Assembly: GCA_030066775.1 (NCBI GenBank) | Contig: JASJAY010000069.1 | Location: forward strand, 1 to 58,339 | Source: Planctomycetota bacterium | GTDB taxonomy: Bacteria; Planctomycetota; PLA2; JAEUHO01 | Direction: 5' to 3' | DNA: 58,339 bases | The notes under the pieces: model-generated | Seen by the model: the letters and a program-made list of their open reading frames with translations, nothing else | What the model was told of the DNA's origin: nothing | Databases searched by the model: none | Position numbers and translations under genes: made by a program | Shown: positions 15,915 through 24,243 of the stretch, piece by piece | How the letters are laid out: the number at the start of each line of letters is the position of its first letter | Numbering within the stretch: the first letter of the stretch is position 1

Positions 15915-17129
15915 GTGCCGCGAACACGACGGGTCACGTTCGTCCGGCTGCGCCCGCGCTGGACCACCCTGCTCGCGCTCTGCTCCCTTTCGCTGGGGAT
16001 CGACGTATCGGGCCTGCCCAGCGACCGCCTCGTCGCCCCATACGTGCAGCACGTGACCACGACGGCCGCGACGGTGCTGTGGGAGACCGACGGACCGACG
16101 CGCGCGCGACTCCGCTACGGGCCGCGAACGCCGCTCGAGCACGAGATCGAGCTGGCGACCCCCAAGCGCCTGCACGAGGTGCGCATCACGGGGCTCGCCC
16201 CGGGCACGCGTTGCTTCTACCAGGTGGAACACGTCGACCGATTCCGACGCACCGTCCGGACGCCCGTCTACTCGTTCTGCACCGCACCGGAGCCGGACTC
16301 GCCCTTCGCGTTCGCGGTGGTGGGCGACACCCAGGACCAGCCGAGCAAGTGGCGTCGCGTTGCCGATCGCATCTGGGGCGAACGCCCGTCGTTCGTCCTG
16401 CACGTCGGCGACATCGTCGGCCATGGCCCCACGCACGCGGAGTGGGTCCACGAGTACTTCGAGCCGGCACGAACGCTCCTGGCACATGTGCCAGTCTTCG
16501 CCGTGCTGGGCAACCACGAGGAAGACGCAGACCACTACTACCGCTACATGGCGAACCCCGCGCCGGAGCACCGCTACCGCGCACGATGGGGCGACGTGGA
16601 GCTGTTCCTGCTCGACAGCAATCGTGACTGCACGAAGGGCAGCGAGCAGCACCGCTGGCTCGACGCAGCGCTCGCAGACTCGACCGCGCGCTGGAAGGTC
16701 TGCGCGTTCCACCATCCCGTGTGGACCTCGGACCTCGACGACTACGGGAAGGCGCACCTCGAGTGTGCGGCCTCCGGCGATGTGCGTGTGCGTGACCTGA
16801 TTCCGGTGTTCGAGCGCCACGACGTCGACCTCGTCTTCTACGGACACGCGCACTGCTACGAGCGCACGTGGCCGTTGCGCGAAGGCCGTGTCGACGAAGC
16901 GCGCGGCGTGACGTACGTCCAGACGGGGGGCGGCGGCGGCTACCTGGAGCGCGTCTCGCCCAACCGCAGCTGGTTCACCGCGAAGCTCCGGCGCGCGCAC
17001 CACTACTGCCTGGTCAGCGTGTACGGGGACACCCTCGACCTGAAGGCGTACGACATCGATGGTCGGCTCTTCGATCACGTGGCGCGCTCGAAGCCAAAGG
17101 GCCATCCGCAGACATCAGCGGGCCGCTAG
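15915..17129 (+). CDS. Purple-acid-phosphatase-like metallophosphoesterase, secreted
   Basis: 404 residues from GTG 15915, preceded by GGGAGGT; the open frame could start at 15822 but has no ribosome site there. An Arg-rich start and hydrophobic run (WTTLLALCSLSLGI) form a signal peptide. A fibronectin-like N-terminal domain (YVQHVTTTAATVLWETD...ITGLAPGTRCFYQV) is typical of PAPs. The metal-binding motifs then appear in order: GDTQD, GDIVGHG, GNHE, HHP and GHAHCYER. Such enzymes hydrolyse phosphomonoesters or diesters with a bimetal centre. Placement near PAP2 suggests phosphate or lipid-phosphate metabolism, but the genes are not clearly co-transcribed. Confidence 0.9.
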   Translation: MPRTRRVTFVRLRPRWTTLLALCSLSLGIDVSGLPSDRLVAPYVQHVTTTAATVLWETDGPTRARLRYGPRTPLEHEIELATPKRLHEVRITGLAPGTRCFYQVEHVDRFRRTVRTPVYSFCTAPEPDSPFAFAVVGDTQDQPSKWRRVADRIWGERPSFVLHVGDIVGHGPTHAEWVHEYFEPARTLLAHVPVFAVLGNHEEDADHYYRYMANPAPEHRYRARWGDVELFLLDSNRDCTKGSEQHRWLDAALADSTARWKVCAFHHPVWTSDLDDYGKAHLECAASGDVRVRDLIPVFERHDVDLVFYGHAHCYERTWPLREGRVDEARGVTYVQTGGGGGYLERVSPNRSWFTAKLRRAHHYCLVSVYGDTLDLKAYDIDGRLFDHVARSKPKGHPQTSAGR

Positions 17130-17167
17130 CGCCCCGCGTGAAGATCCCGAGAATTCGACCTCGGGCT

Positions 17168-17194
17168 TTGTTCCTCGCGAACGTCCCGTATCCT
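17168..17194 (+). promoter_or_regulatory. Possible promoter of the small lipoprotein gene
   Basis: TTGTTC (17168-17173) and TATCCT (17189-17194) are separated by 15 bp, a little short for sigma70. A 9-bp hairpin begins at 17201, about where transcription would start. A similar CCGTATNC box precedes the paralogous gene at 18289 (TATGCC at 18263-18268). Confidence 0.35.
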
Positions 17195-17200
17195 CACGCC

Positions 17201-17224
17201 CGCTTGCGGCATGGCCCGCAAGCG
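17201..17224 (+). repeat. 9-bp hairpin at the predicted 5' end of the small lipoprotein mRNA
   Basis: CGCTTGCGG (17201-17209) pairs perfectly with CCGCAAGCG (17216-17224) around a 6-base loop. It overlaps a 12-bp palindrome CGTCGATCGACG (17223-17234). A stable stem at the extreme 5' end often protects abundant mRNAs; that role is inferred. Confidence 0.5.
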
Positions 17225-17281
17225 TCGATCGACGACAAAGAAGATCCGTCGCCCTGGGCGCGGCGGAGGGAGGACAAGATC

Positions 17282-17404
17282 ATGAAGCTTCGTGCATTCC
17301 TGCTGATCGGTCTGATCGCCCTCACGGGTGCGCTCGCCGGCTGCGCCGGCTGCGGCTGTGGGCCGAGCTACTGCAACCCCTGTGGTGAGGGTCCGGACAA
17401 CTAG
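17282..17404 (+). CDS. Very small Cys-rich lipoprotein (paralogue 1)
   Basis: 40 residues: MKLRAFLLIGLIALTGALAG followed by CAGCGCGPSYCNPCGEGPDN. The lipobox LAGC is perfect, leaving a mature peptide of only ~19 residues with five Cys. A GGAGGGAGGA ribosome site lies 7 bases before the ATG, and two strong hairpins follow the stop. The paralogue at 18289 shares the signal sequence almost residue for residue (LRAFLLIGLIA..GALAGC), which strongly supports both being real genes. Function unknown; a metal-binding or structural outer-membrane peptide is possible. Confidence 0.75.
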   Translation: MKLRAFLLIGLIALTGALAGCAGCGCGPSYCNPCGEGPDN

Positions 17405-17415
17405 AGCCGGAGACC

Positions 17416-17443
17416 CTCGGGCGCTCGTGCGACGAGCCCCGAG
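17416..17443 (+). repeat. Strong hairpin after the small lipoprotein gene
   Basis: CTCGGG (17416-17421) pairs with CCCGAG (17438-17443) and GCTCGT (17423-17428) with ACGAGC (17432-17437), leaving one bulged C and a 3-base loop. No T run follows. It could be a 3'-end stabiliser or the first part of a double terminator. Confidence 0.6.
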
Positions 17444-17454
17444 CCAAACAGCTC

Positions 17455-17490
17455 GAACGGCGGATCGGCTTGAGCCGGTTCGCCGTTCTT
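17455..17490 (+). terminator. Rho-independent terminator of the small lipoprotein gene
   Basis: A 15-bp stem: 17455-17469 (GAACGGCGGATCGGC) with 17474-17488 (GCCGGTTCGCCGTTC), two G-U pairs, loop TTGA, followed by TTCAATTC. It lies 50 bp after the stop codon at 17404. Confidence 0.75.
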
Positions 17491-17697
17491 CAATTCATCG
17501 ACACGCGGGCACTCCCTTTCGCAAACTCCATCTCGCGCTGATGGACTTTCCACACACCCTTGGCGCCGGTGCCACCCGGCGCTAACCGCGCCTTCACGGC
17601 CTCACCCTAGCGTTCCGGTGTGCGAGCTTCCGCGCGCCACGTCCGGCGACCCCGGTCGCTGCGCGTGGACGTCGCGGAAGCCGACCGGAGCCTCCCG

Positions 17698-18228
17698 ATG
17701 AGCGCCAAGCCGACCCGCCTCGCGCAGCTGGAGCTACGCGCTCTGCTGCTCGTCAACCGCGCCAACATGCGTCCCGTGCTCGGACGCGTGTTCGCCGTCG
17801 CAAGCCGATTGGGCGACGGCGTGTTCTGGTACGTGCTGATGCTGCTCATACCCGTGCTCGAGCCTGCGCGGGGACTTCGCACCAGCCTGCTCATGCTGGG
17901 CACGGGCCTCACGTGCACCGTGCTCTACAAGCTGATCAAGGAGACGACGCGCCGCCCGCGGCCGTGCGCCCAGTACGGCGAGCTCTTCACCACGGTCGAG
18001 CCGCTCGACGAGTTCAGCTTCCCGTCAGGCCACACAATGCACGCCGTCGCGTTCAGCATGGTCGCCGTGACGGTGTACCCCGCGCTCTCCTGGCTGGTCC
18101 TGCCGTTCACCGCGCTCGTCGCGCTCTCGCGCGTCGTGCTCGGCCTCCACTACGTCAGCGACGTCTTCGTCGGTGCCCTGCTCGGGCTCGTCGTCTCCCT
18201 CGTCTCGCTCCAGCTCTTCGGCGCTTGA
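17698..18228 (+). CDS. PAP2-family membrane phosphatase
   Basis: 176 residues and about five membrane helices. All three PAP2 signature motifs are present: KETTRRPRP (K-x6-RP type), FPSGHTMH (PSGH) and SRVVLGLHYVSD (SR-x5-H-x3-D). Such enzymes dephosphorylate undecaprenyl pyrophosphate, phosphatidic acid or related lipid phosphates on the outer face of the membrane. The start at ATG 17698 is favoured over GTG 17620 because the extra 26 residues are Arg-rich and non-helical. A weak hairpin (18230-18248) follows the stop. Confidence 0.9.
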   Translation: MSAKPTRLAQLELRALLLVNRANMRPVLGRVFAVASRLGDGVFWYVLMLLIPVLEPARGLRTSLLMLGTGLTCTVLYKLIKETTRRPRPCAQYGELFTTVEPLDEFSFPSGHTMHAVAFSMVAVTVYPALSWLVLPFTALVALSRVVLGLHYVSDVFVGALLGLVVSLVSLQLFGA

Positions 18229-18288
18229 AGCGCCTCCCCTGGGAGCGCAACCTGCGGTACCGTATGCCGCTCGTCCAGGAGGGAACCC

Positions 18289-18429
18289 ATGTCGAAGCTT
18301 CGCGCGTTTCTGTTGATCGGCCTCATTGCGTTCTCGGGCGCACTCGCCGGCTGCTCGAGCTGCTGCGGCACGTGCGGCGGCTGCGATCCCTGCGCCGCGC
18401 CCGATCCCTGCGATCCCTGCGCGCGCTAG
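18289..18429 (+). CDS. Very small Cys-rich lipoprotein (paralogue 2)
   Basis: 46 residues: MSKLRAFLLIGLIAFSGALAG then C, with eight Cys in the mature 25 residues, arranged CSSCCGTCGGC followed by DPC repeats (DPCAAPDPCDPCAR). The signal peptide is nearly identical to that of the gene at 17282, so the two arose by duplication around the PAP2 gene. The ribosome site AGGAGGGA lies 6 bases before the ATG. The stop is 7 bp before the aldolase start, so the two are probably co-transcribed. Function unknown. Confidence 0.75.
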   Translation: MSKLRAFLLIGLIAFSGALAGCSSCCGTCGGCDPCAAPDPCDPCAR

Positions 18430-18436
18430 CGAGCGC

Positions 18437-19063
18437 ATGACGCCCGACGACGTCGTCGCCTTCCTGGGTCAGGCCCGGGCCTCGGCGATCCTGCGTACGC
18501 CGCACGAGGCGGCGGCCGCCCCCGCCATGGAGGCTGCCGTGCGCGGCGGCTTCCGCGCCGTCGAGTTCACGCTCACGATCCCGGGCGTGCTGGACCGCAT
18601 TGCCGACTTCAGCAAGCGCGACGGACTCGTCGTGGGCGCCGGCACGGTCCTGACCGTCGAGGACGCCCGTGCGGCGGTGGAGCACGGCGCGCGTTTCCTC
18701 GTCTCGCCCGTGGTGGACGAGGCCGTGATCGAGGAAGCGCACGCGCTCGGCGTCGCGGTCATGCCCGGCTGCCACACGCCGACGGAGATGCACCGCGCCT
18801 GGCGCGCCGGCGCCCAGCTACAGAAGCTCTTTCCCGCGCCCGGGCTCGGCCCGCCCTACGTGAAGGCCTGCCTCGGGCCGCTGCCGTTCCTTCGCATCGT
18901 GCCCACCAACGGCGTCGACGTGTCGAACGCGCGTGCGTGGCTCGACGCCGGCGCATTCGCGCTGGGCATGGTCGCGCCGCTCTTCGACGCCGACGAGGTG
19001 GCGAACGGCGACGTCGACGCCATCGAGGCCCGCGCCCGCGCGCTGCTGGCCGCAATCGCCTAA
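18437..19063 (+). CDS. eda: KDPG/KHG-type aldolase
   Basis: 208 residues, the standard size of this TIM-barrel class I aldolase (2-keto-3-deoxy-6-phosphogluconate to pyruvate plus glyceraldehyde-3-phosphate). Recognisable blocks: VEFTLTIPG (catalytic Glu region), GAGTVLTVEDARAAVEHGARFLVSP, MPGCHTPTE, and QKLFPA, where the Lys is the Schiff-base residue. No Entner-Doudoroff dehydratase (edd) is nearby, so the true substrate might be another 2-keto-3-deoxy sugar acid. The start codon follows the small lipoprotein stop by 7 bp. Confidence 0.87.
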   Translation: MTPDDVVAFLGQARASAILRTPHEAAAAPAMEAAVRGGFRAVEFTLTIPGVLDRIADFSKRDGLVVGAGTVLTVEDARAAVEHGARFLVSPVVDEAVIEEAHALGVAVMPGCHTPTEMHRAWRAGAQLQKLFPAPGLGPPYVKACLGPLPFLRIVPTNGVDVSNARAWLDAGAFALGMVAPLFDADEVANGDVDAIEARARALLAAIA

Positions 19064-19096
19064 AGGGGCGTCCCTGGCACCCCGTACGCTTCGCAC

Positions 19097-19492
19097 GTGG
19101 TCCGATCCGCACTGCCGCCCGAGCTGAAGCCGTTCTACTTCGACTTCAATTGGGAGAACCAGCGTGTCTGGGCTGAGCAGGCCGAGCCGTTCACGATGCC
19201 GATCCGCGAGCTCACCTGGCATCTCGACGTGCCGCTCTGGTCCACGATCATCGGCGAGCCGCGCTTCGACCTCTGCCCGCGCGAGGTGCTCCTGAACCCG
19301 CGGGTGCACGCAGAGCACTTCCTGCGGCTGCGCACGGCGAACCTCAACCACCCGCTCGACCTGATGTGGACCACGGATCGGCTGGTCATCCTCGACGGGG
19401 TGCACCGCCTCGCACGGCTGGCCTACGAGGGCCGCACGACCGCGCGCGTACGCCGTATCCCGCGCGCCGCGATCCCCCGCATCCGCCGCTGA
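19097..19492 (+). CDS. Conserved hypothetical protein with a ParB/sulfiredoxin-like core
   Basis: 131 residues. The C-terminal part (LVILDGVHRLARLAYEGR) resembles the GxHR box of ParB/Srx-fold nucleases and kinases, which in full-size proteins binds nucleotide. No DNA-binding helix-turn-helix is seen. TACGCT (19085-19090) ends 6 bases before the GTG start and no ribosome site is evident, suggesting leaderless translation. The function is unassigned; the fold call is a resemblance only. Confidence 0.5.
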   Translation: MVRSALPPELKPFYFDFNWENQRVWAEQAEPFTMPIRELTWHLDVPLWSTIIGEPRFDLCPREVLLNPRVHAEHFLRLRTANLNHPLDLMWTTDRLVILDGVHRLARLAYEGRTTARVRRIPRAAIPRIRR

Positions 19493-19550
19493 AGCGGCCC
19501 CGTAGCGCCCTCGAACTTGCGGAGGCCCGAGAGCGCCCCAAGATGAACGG

Positions 19551-20228
19551 GTGCGCATCCTGCTGATCGAGGACTCCGAACGCCTCCGCAGCGCCCTGGA
19601 CCTGGGCCTGCGCAAGGAGGGCTTCGGCGTCGACCTCGCCGCCGACGGGCCGAGCGGCCTGTCCTACGCGCGCAACAACCCGTACGACGTGATCGTGCTC
19701 GACCTGATGCTGCCCGGCATCGACGGGCTCACGATCCTCGAGACGCTGCGCAAGGAAGGCGTGGACACCCACGTCCTGATCCTCACGGCGCGCGACACGG
19801 TCGACGACCGCGTGCGCGGGCTCTCGCTCGGCGCCGACGACTACCTCGTCAAGCCCTTCGCCTTCGACGAGCTCGTCGCCCGCATCCGCGCGCTCGTCCG
19901 GCGCAAGTACGGCAAGAAGGATCCGAAACTGCGCATCGGCTCGCTCGTCGTGGACACGGACGCCAAGCGCGCCCTGCTCGACGACGAGCCGCTCGACCTC
20001 ACACCCCGTGAGTACGCCCTGCTCGAGTTCCTCGCCACCCGCAGCGGCCAGGTCGTCTCGCGCATCGAGATCGAGGACGCGATCTACGACGAGCGCACGC
20101 TGCCCTCGAGCAACGCCGTCGACTCGGCGATCTGTCGACTGCGCGCGAAGATCGACGTGAAGCACGGCGCGCCGGTGATCGCCACGCGGCGCGGCCGCGG
20201 CTACATCCTCGAGGAAGCCGACGCGTGA
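19551..20228 (+). CDS. OmpR/PhoB-family response regulator
   Basis: 225 residues. The receiver domain shows the acidic pair (IED), phospho-accepting Asp51 in VIVLDLMLPG, T at ILTARD and K in VKPF. The C-terminal winged helix (LTPREYALLEFLATRSGQVVSR...RGRGYIL) is the OmpR type. GTG start; CAAGAT (19539-19544) six bases upstream with TTGCGG 16 bp further up forms a plausible promoter. It overlaps the sensor kinase start (GTGA), so the two form a two-component system, probably controlling the adjacent TonB receptor. Confidence 0.95.
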   Translation: MRILLIEDSERLRSALDLGLRKEGFGVDLAADGPSGLSYARNNPYDVIVLDLMLPGIDGLTILETLRKEGVDTHVLILTARDTVDDRVRGLSLGADDYLVKPFAFDELVARIRALVRRKYGKKDPKLRIGSLVVDTDAKRALLDDEPLDLTPREYALLEFLATRSGQVVSRIEIEDAIYDERTLPSSNAVDSAICRLRAKIDVKHGAPVIATRRGRGYILEEADA

Positions 20229-21841
20229 GATCGATCCGCGGCCGGCTGCTCGGCTGGCTCGGGGTCGGGCTGCTCGTGCTGTTCGCAGTCGCGGGCGTCC
20301 TCATCTACGGGGCAGTCAAGGACCGCGTCGAAACGGACTTCGAGAACGAGCTCAAGGCTCTCGCACGCACGATCGCCGCCGGTCTCGAGCTCGAGATCGA
20401 TCCCGAGCATCGAGCAGAGGCCCAACGACTTGGCTCGCTCGCGATCCCCGATCCGAACCGCGACGAGTCGGATCGCTTGGAGGCCCGGCGCAAGCTCAGG
20501 AAGCTGGCCGCGAAGGCGTTTCGCGTTCGCTTCGCGCTCGACCGCGCGGCGTTCCCCGCGGCGACGTACTACGACGATTCGCCGTACTTCCTTGTCCATG
20601 TACTTCCCCACCGGACCCTGGTCGACTCGCTGTGGCCGGCGGGCTTCCCAGAAGAGGTGGGCGGCCCGTATCCGATGCCGGGCCCGCTCGTACCCGGTGG
20701 ACCGGATGAGGTCGTGGGATTCGGGAAGGAGCCGGATCTCGACGATGTAGTGGATGCCTACGTGTCCGACAAGCCGCCGGTCCACGGCGTGGCACGGCGT
20801 GTCGCCGACGTGCGGTTCCGCGACCCGGGTTGGGACGCGATGTGGCTGCGCATCCGTGGAGACGATCCAAGCCTGCGGAAGACTGCCCACGTATACGTTG
20901 TGGGCGGACTCGGGGGTGTAAACCGACTCCTGGCCCAGGTGCGCGCGGGGCTCTTCTTCTCTGGCATCGCGTTGGCGCTGTTGATCGCGCTCACGGCGTG
21001 GTGGGTCGTGCGCAAGGGCCTCGGACCGGTCACGGACTTGAGCGAACAGGTCGCAGCGCTCGACGCACGGTCCCTTGGTCAGCGCATAGACGAGTCGAGC
21101 CTGCCCGTAGAGCTCGCGCCCATCGCGCATCAGCTCAACGCCGCCCTCGAGCGCATCGAGCATTCCGTCGACCGTGAGCGCCGCACGGCCGCGCACATCG
21201 CACACGAGCTGCGCACCCCCATCGCCGAGCTGCAGAGCATCACGGAGATCGCGCGCAAGTGGCCCGACGAAGCCGAGCTCCAGTCGCGCGCGGTCAAGGA
21301 CAGCCACGACGTGGCGCTGCACATGGGGCGCGTCGTCGCGGCGCTGTTGAAGGTCGCGCGCGCCGGGTCGGGCGAGGCGCCGCTCGCGCTCGACACCCTC
21401 GACGTAGTCCCGCTCGTGCGCAATGCATGGGAGGGACTCGGTGGCGCGGCCGGGGAGCGCAGCCAGGCGCTCGACGACGGCCTGCCGGATGCGCTTCCGG
21501 TGAAGAGCGACCGCGACGTGGCCGAGGCCGTGGTCGCGAGCCTGCTCAAGAACGCGATCCAGCACGCCCCGCCGGGCAGCACCGTCCGCGTCGGCGCGGC
21601 AGAGGCCAACGGTCGCGCGGCGCTGACGATCGCCAACCCGGCGCCCGACCTCGATGCGGACGACGTCGCGCACATGGCGGAGGCGTTCTGGCGCAAGGAC
21701 GAGGCGCGCACCCACTCCGACGAGGGTGGTCTGGGACTCACCCTGGCCTTCGAGCTCTGCCGCAGTGCCGACATCGAGCTCGTGCCGGCGCTCGAGGACG
21801 GCTATCTCGTGCTGACCCTCGGCTTCCCCGTCCCCGCATGA
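20225..21841 (+). CDS. Sensor histidine kinase
   Basis: 538 residues. TM1 covers ~8-30, then a ~200-residue periplasmic sensor domain without a recognised fold, TM2 (~240-262), a HAMP linker, HisKA with His327 in AHELRTPIAEL, and an HATPase with the N box SLLKNAIQHA and a G-box-like GGLGLTLA. The GTG start overlaps the regulator's stop codon. The TonB receptor follows 97 bp after the stop. The signal is unknown; by context it may be a metal, siderophore or glycan. Confidence 0.93.
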   Translation: MRSIRGRLLGWLGVGLLVLFAVAGVLIYGAVKDRVETDFENELKALARTIAAGLELEIDPEHRAEAQRLGSLAIPDPNRDESDRLEARRKLRKLAAKAFRVRFALDRAAFPAATYYDDSPYFLVHVLPHRTLVDSLWPAGFPEEVGGPYPMPGPLVPGGPDEVVGFGKEPDLDDVVDAYVSDKPPVHGVARRVADVRFRDPGWDAMWLRIRGDDPSLRKTAHVYVVGGLGGVNRLLAQVRAGLFFSGIALALLIALTAWWVVRKGLGPVTDLSEQVAALDARSLGQRIDESSLPVELAPIAHQLNAALERIEHSVDRERRTAAHIAHELRTPIAELQSITEIARKWPDEAELQSRAVKDSHDVALHMGRVVAALLKVARAGSGEAPLALDTLDVVPLVRNAWEGLGGAAGERSQALDDGLPDALPVKSDRDVAEAVVASLLKNAIQHAPPGSTVRVGAAEANGRAALTIANPAPDLDADDVAHMAEAFWRKDEARTHSDEGGLGLTLAFELCRSADIELVPALEDGYLVLTLGFPVPA

Positions 21842-21938
21842 CGGCTTCCTTACGGCGTCCGCTGCCAGCCGCGAACCCGTGACACGGGATCCCGTACACC
21901 TCCTCCATCGAGTCGAGGACGCTCGAGCGGGAGGCGGC

Positions 21939-24179
21939 GTGCGCACACGGACCCTGTGGATGGTGGTCCTGGCCTTGGTGTCGGGCATCGCGGTTTCGAC
22001 CAACGCGTGGGCAGAGGAAGACGAGGCGCCGGACGCGCCGCCCGCCGATGCGCCGGCACCTGAACCCCCGCCCGCACCTGACGATCTCGAGGAGAGCCCC
22101 GGGCTCGACGTCGTGGCGCCGCGCGTCTTCGGTGGCACGCGTGAGACGGATCCGGCGCTGAGCGAGACGGCCCTGCGCCGCATCGCGAGCACGTTCGAGA
22201 TCCCGAACGCGGTCACGGTGATCGACCAGGAAGACCTGCGCCGGCGCCGTGCCGCGCGGTCGCTCTCGGGCGCGCTCGAAGGCACGCCCGGCGTGCTCGT
22301 ACAGAAGACGGGGCCGCTACAGCACTCGCCGTTCATCCGCGGCTTCACCGGCTACCAGAACCTCCTGCTCATCGACGGCGTGCGCCTGAACCACTCTGCG
22401 ATGCGCTCCGGCCCGAACCAGTACTGGGCCACGGTCGACTCGCTCTCGATCGCCCGGCTCGAGTCCACGCGCGGCCCCCACTCGGTGCTCTACGGCAGCG
22501 ACGCGGTCGGCGGCACGGTGAACGCGATTCCGTGGCGGCGCGACTGCTACGCGTGCGGCATCTGGTGGGGCGGCGGGTTCTACACGCGCTATGCCTCGGC
22601 CGAGGACGCCGTGTTCACGCGCGCCGAGCTCGAGGGCAACCACAACAGCGTGGGCTGGGCCACGGGCGCCTCGTACAAGCGCTACGGCGACATCGAGAGC
22701 GGCGCCGGCACGCAGCCGGAGACGGGCGACATCGATGAGTGGGACATCGACATGCGCGTCGACTGGCGCATCAATAGCTGGTGGACGCTGACCTTCGCGG
22801 GCCAGAACGTGCGCCAGATCGACGCGCCGCGCACGGAGCGCACGATCTTCTCCGTGCCCTTCGCGGGCACGAGTGTCGGCACGGAGCTCAAGCGCGACTT
22901 CGACCAGGAGCGCACGCTCGCGTACGCCCGCCTGCGCTTCGACGGCGGCCCGTGCTGCCGGCCGTTCTCGACCGGTCAGATCACGGTCAGCTACCACCGG
23001 CACCAGGAGGAGCGCGATCGGCTGCGCACGATGAACCGCCGTGACCTCTCCGGCTTCGACCTGCACCAGTACGGGGTCGCGCTCCAGCTCACGAGCCCAA
23101 CGTCGATCGGGCGCCTGACGTACGGCTTCGACTACTACCGCGACGAGGTGGACTCGTTCCGCGACGACTTCGTGGCGGGCGTGCTGACCCTGAGCCAGGT
23201 GCAGGGACCGCTGGGCGACGACGGCACGTACGACCTCTTCGGCGCCTACATCCAGGACGAGATCTCGCTGGGTCGCCTCACGCTCTTCGCCGGCGTGCGA
23301 TTCACCTACGCGGCCGCGGACGCCGACCGCGTCGACAACCCCGCCGTGGCGGGCAACGACCCGGCGACGCCGGGCAACATCATCGGCGTCTCGAACGACT
23401 GGACGAACGTGGTGGGCAGCCTGCGCGGCGTCTACTGCATCAACTCGTGCTGGAACCTCTACGGCGGCGTCTCGCAGGCCTTCCGCGCGCCGTCCTTGCA
23501 TGACCTCACGTCGCTCGACTCGACGAGCGTGGTCGAGACGCCGTCACCGAACCTGGATCCGGAGGAGTACCTCTCCTTCGAGCTGGGCGTGAAGACGGAG
23601 CAGCGTCGCCTGCGCGCCTCCGCGGCGGCGTGGTACACGCGGCTGAACGACACGATCATCCGCTCCCCCACCGGCAACCTGATCATGGGCGTGCCCGAGG
23701 TGCGCAAGGACAACATCGGCGACGGCTGGGTCTGGGGCATCGAGGTCGACGTGGCCTACCAGGTCCATCCCTGCGTGCTGGCCTTCGGCAACCTGAGCTG
23801 GATGGACGGCGAGGTGGACCAGCTCGACACGAACGGCAACCTCGTACGCGAGCCCGTCACGCGACTCAAGCCGCTGGGCACACTGCTCGGCGTGCGCTAC
23901 GCGCCACCGCGCTCGCGCTTCTGGGTGCAGGCCGAGTGGCTGCACTCCGAGAAGGCCGACAAGCTCTCGCTGCGTGACCGCACGGACAGCCGCCGCATTC
24001 CGCCGGGCGGCACGCCGGGCTGGGACGTGGTGAACCTCCGCGCCGGCCTCCAGGTGAACCGCCGGGCGCACGTGAGCCTCGGCCTCGAGAACCTCTTCGA
24101 CGAGAACTACCGCGTCCACGGCTCCGGCCAGAACGAGCCCGGCTTCCAGGCCGTTCTCGCGCTGGACGTCGACTTCTAG
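21939..24179 (+). CDS. TonB-dependent outer-membrane receptor
   Basis: 746 residues from GTG 21939 (GGGAGG upstream). A signal peptide (LWMVVLALVSGIAVSTNAWA) precedes a Pro/Ala linker. The plug domain has IPNAVTVIDQEDLRRRRAARSLSGAL, FIRGF and LLLIDGVRLN; the barrel runs to the terminal Phe (ALDVDF). Several paired Cys are unusual for the family: RDCYACG, GPCCRPF and YCINSCW, plus a lone Cys in HPCV. They may form disulfides in loops or bind a metal. It lies behind a two-component system, which could control its expression. Confidence 0.93.
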   Translation: MRTRTLWMVVLALVSGIAVSTNAWAEEDEAPDAPPADAPAPEPPPAPDDLEESPGLDVVAPRVFGGTRETDPALSETALRRIASTFEIPNAVTVIDQEDLRRRRAARSLSGALEGTPGVLVQKTGPLQHSPFIRGFTGYQNLLLIDGVRLNHSAMRSGPNQYWATVDSLSIARLESTRGPHSVLYGSDAVGGTVNAIPWRRDCYACGIWWGGGFYTRYASAEDAVFTRAELEGNHNSVGWATGASYKRYGDIESGAGTQPETGDIDEWDIDMRVDWRINSWWTLTFAGQNVRQIDAPRTERTIFSVPFAGTSVGTELKRDFDQERTLAYARLRFDGGPCCRPFSTGQITVSYHRHQEERDRLRTMNRRDLSGFDLHQYGVALQLTSPTSIGRLTYGFDYYRDEVDSFRDDFVAGVLTLSQVQGPLGDDGTYDLFGAYIQDEISLGRLTLFAGVRFTYAAADADRVDNPAVAGNDPATPGNIIGVSNDWTNVVGSLRGVYCINSCWNLYGGVSQAFRAPSLHDLTSLDSTSVVETPSPNLDPEEYLSFELGVKTEQRRLRASAAAWYTRLNDTIIRSPTGNLIMGVPEVRKDNIGDGWVWGIEVDVAYQVHPCVLAFGNLSWMDGEVDQLDTNGNLVREPVTRLKPLGTLLGVRYAPPRSRFWVQAEWLHSEKADKLSLRDRTDSRRIPPGGTPGWDVVNLRAGLQVNRRAHVSLGLENLFDENYRVHGSGQNEPGFQAVLALDVDF

Positions 24180-24243
24180 CGGCTTTGGCAAGCCGGTTGC
24201 GCTTCCTCGGCTGAACTGGCCGCAGGCGGTCTTTCTGTCTTCG

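Noticed and set aside
12365..16627. A 1,420-residue open frame on the plus strand across the subtilase and phosphatase
   Set aside because: It is antisense to a clear S8 protease with catalytic motifs and its translation is Arg/Gly/His-rich without domains; such long shadows are expected in GC-rich codon use.
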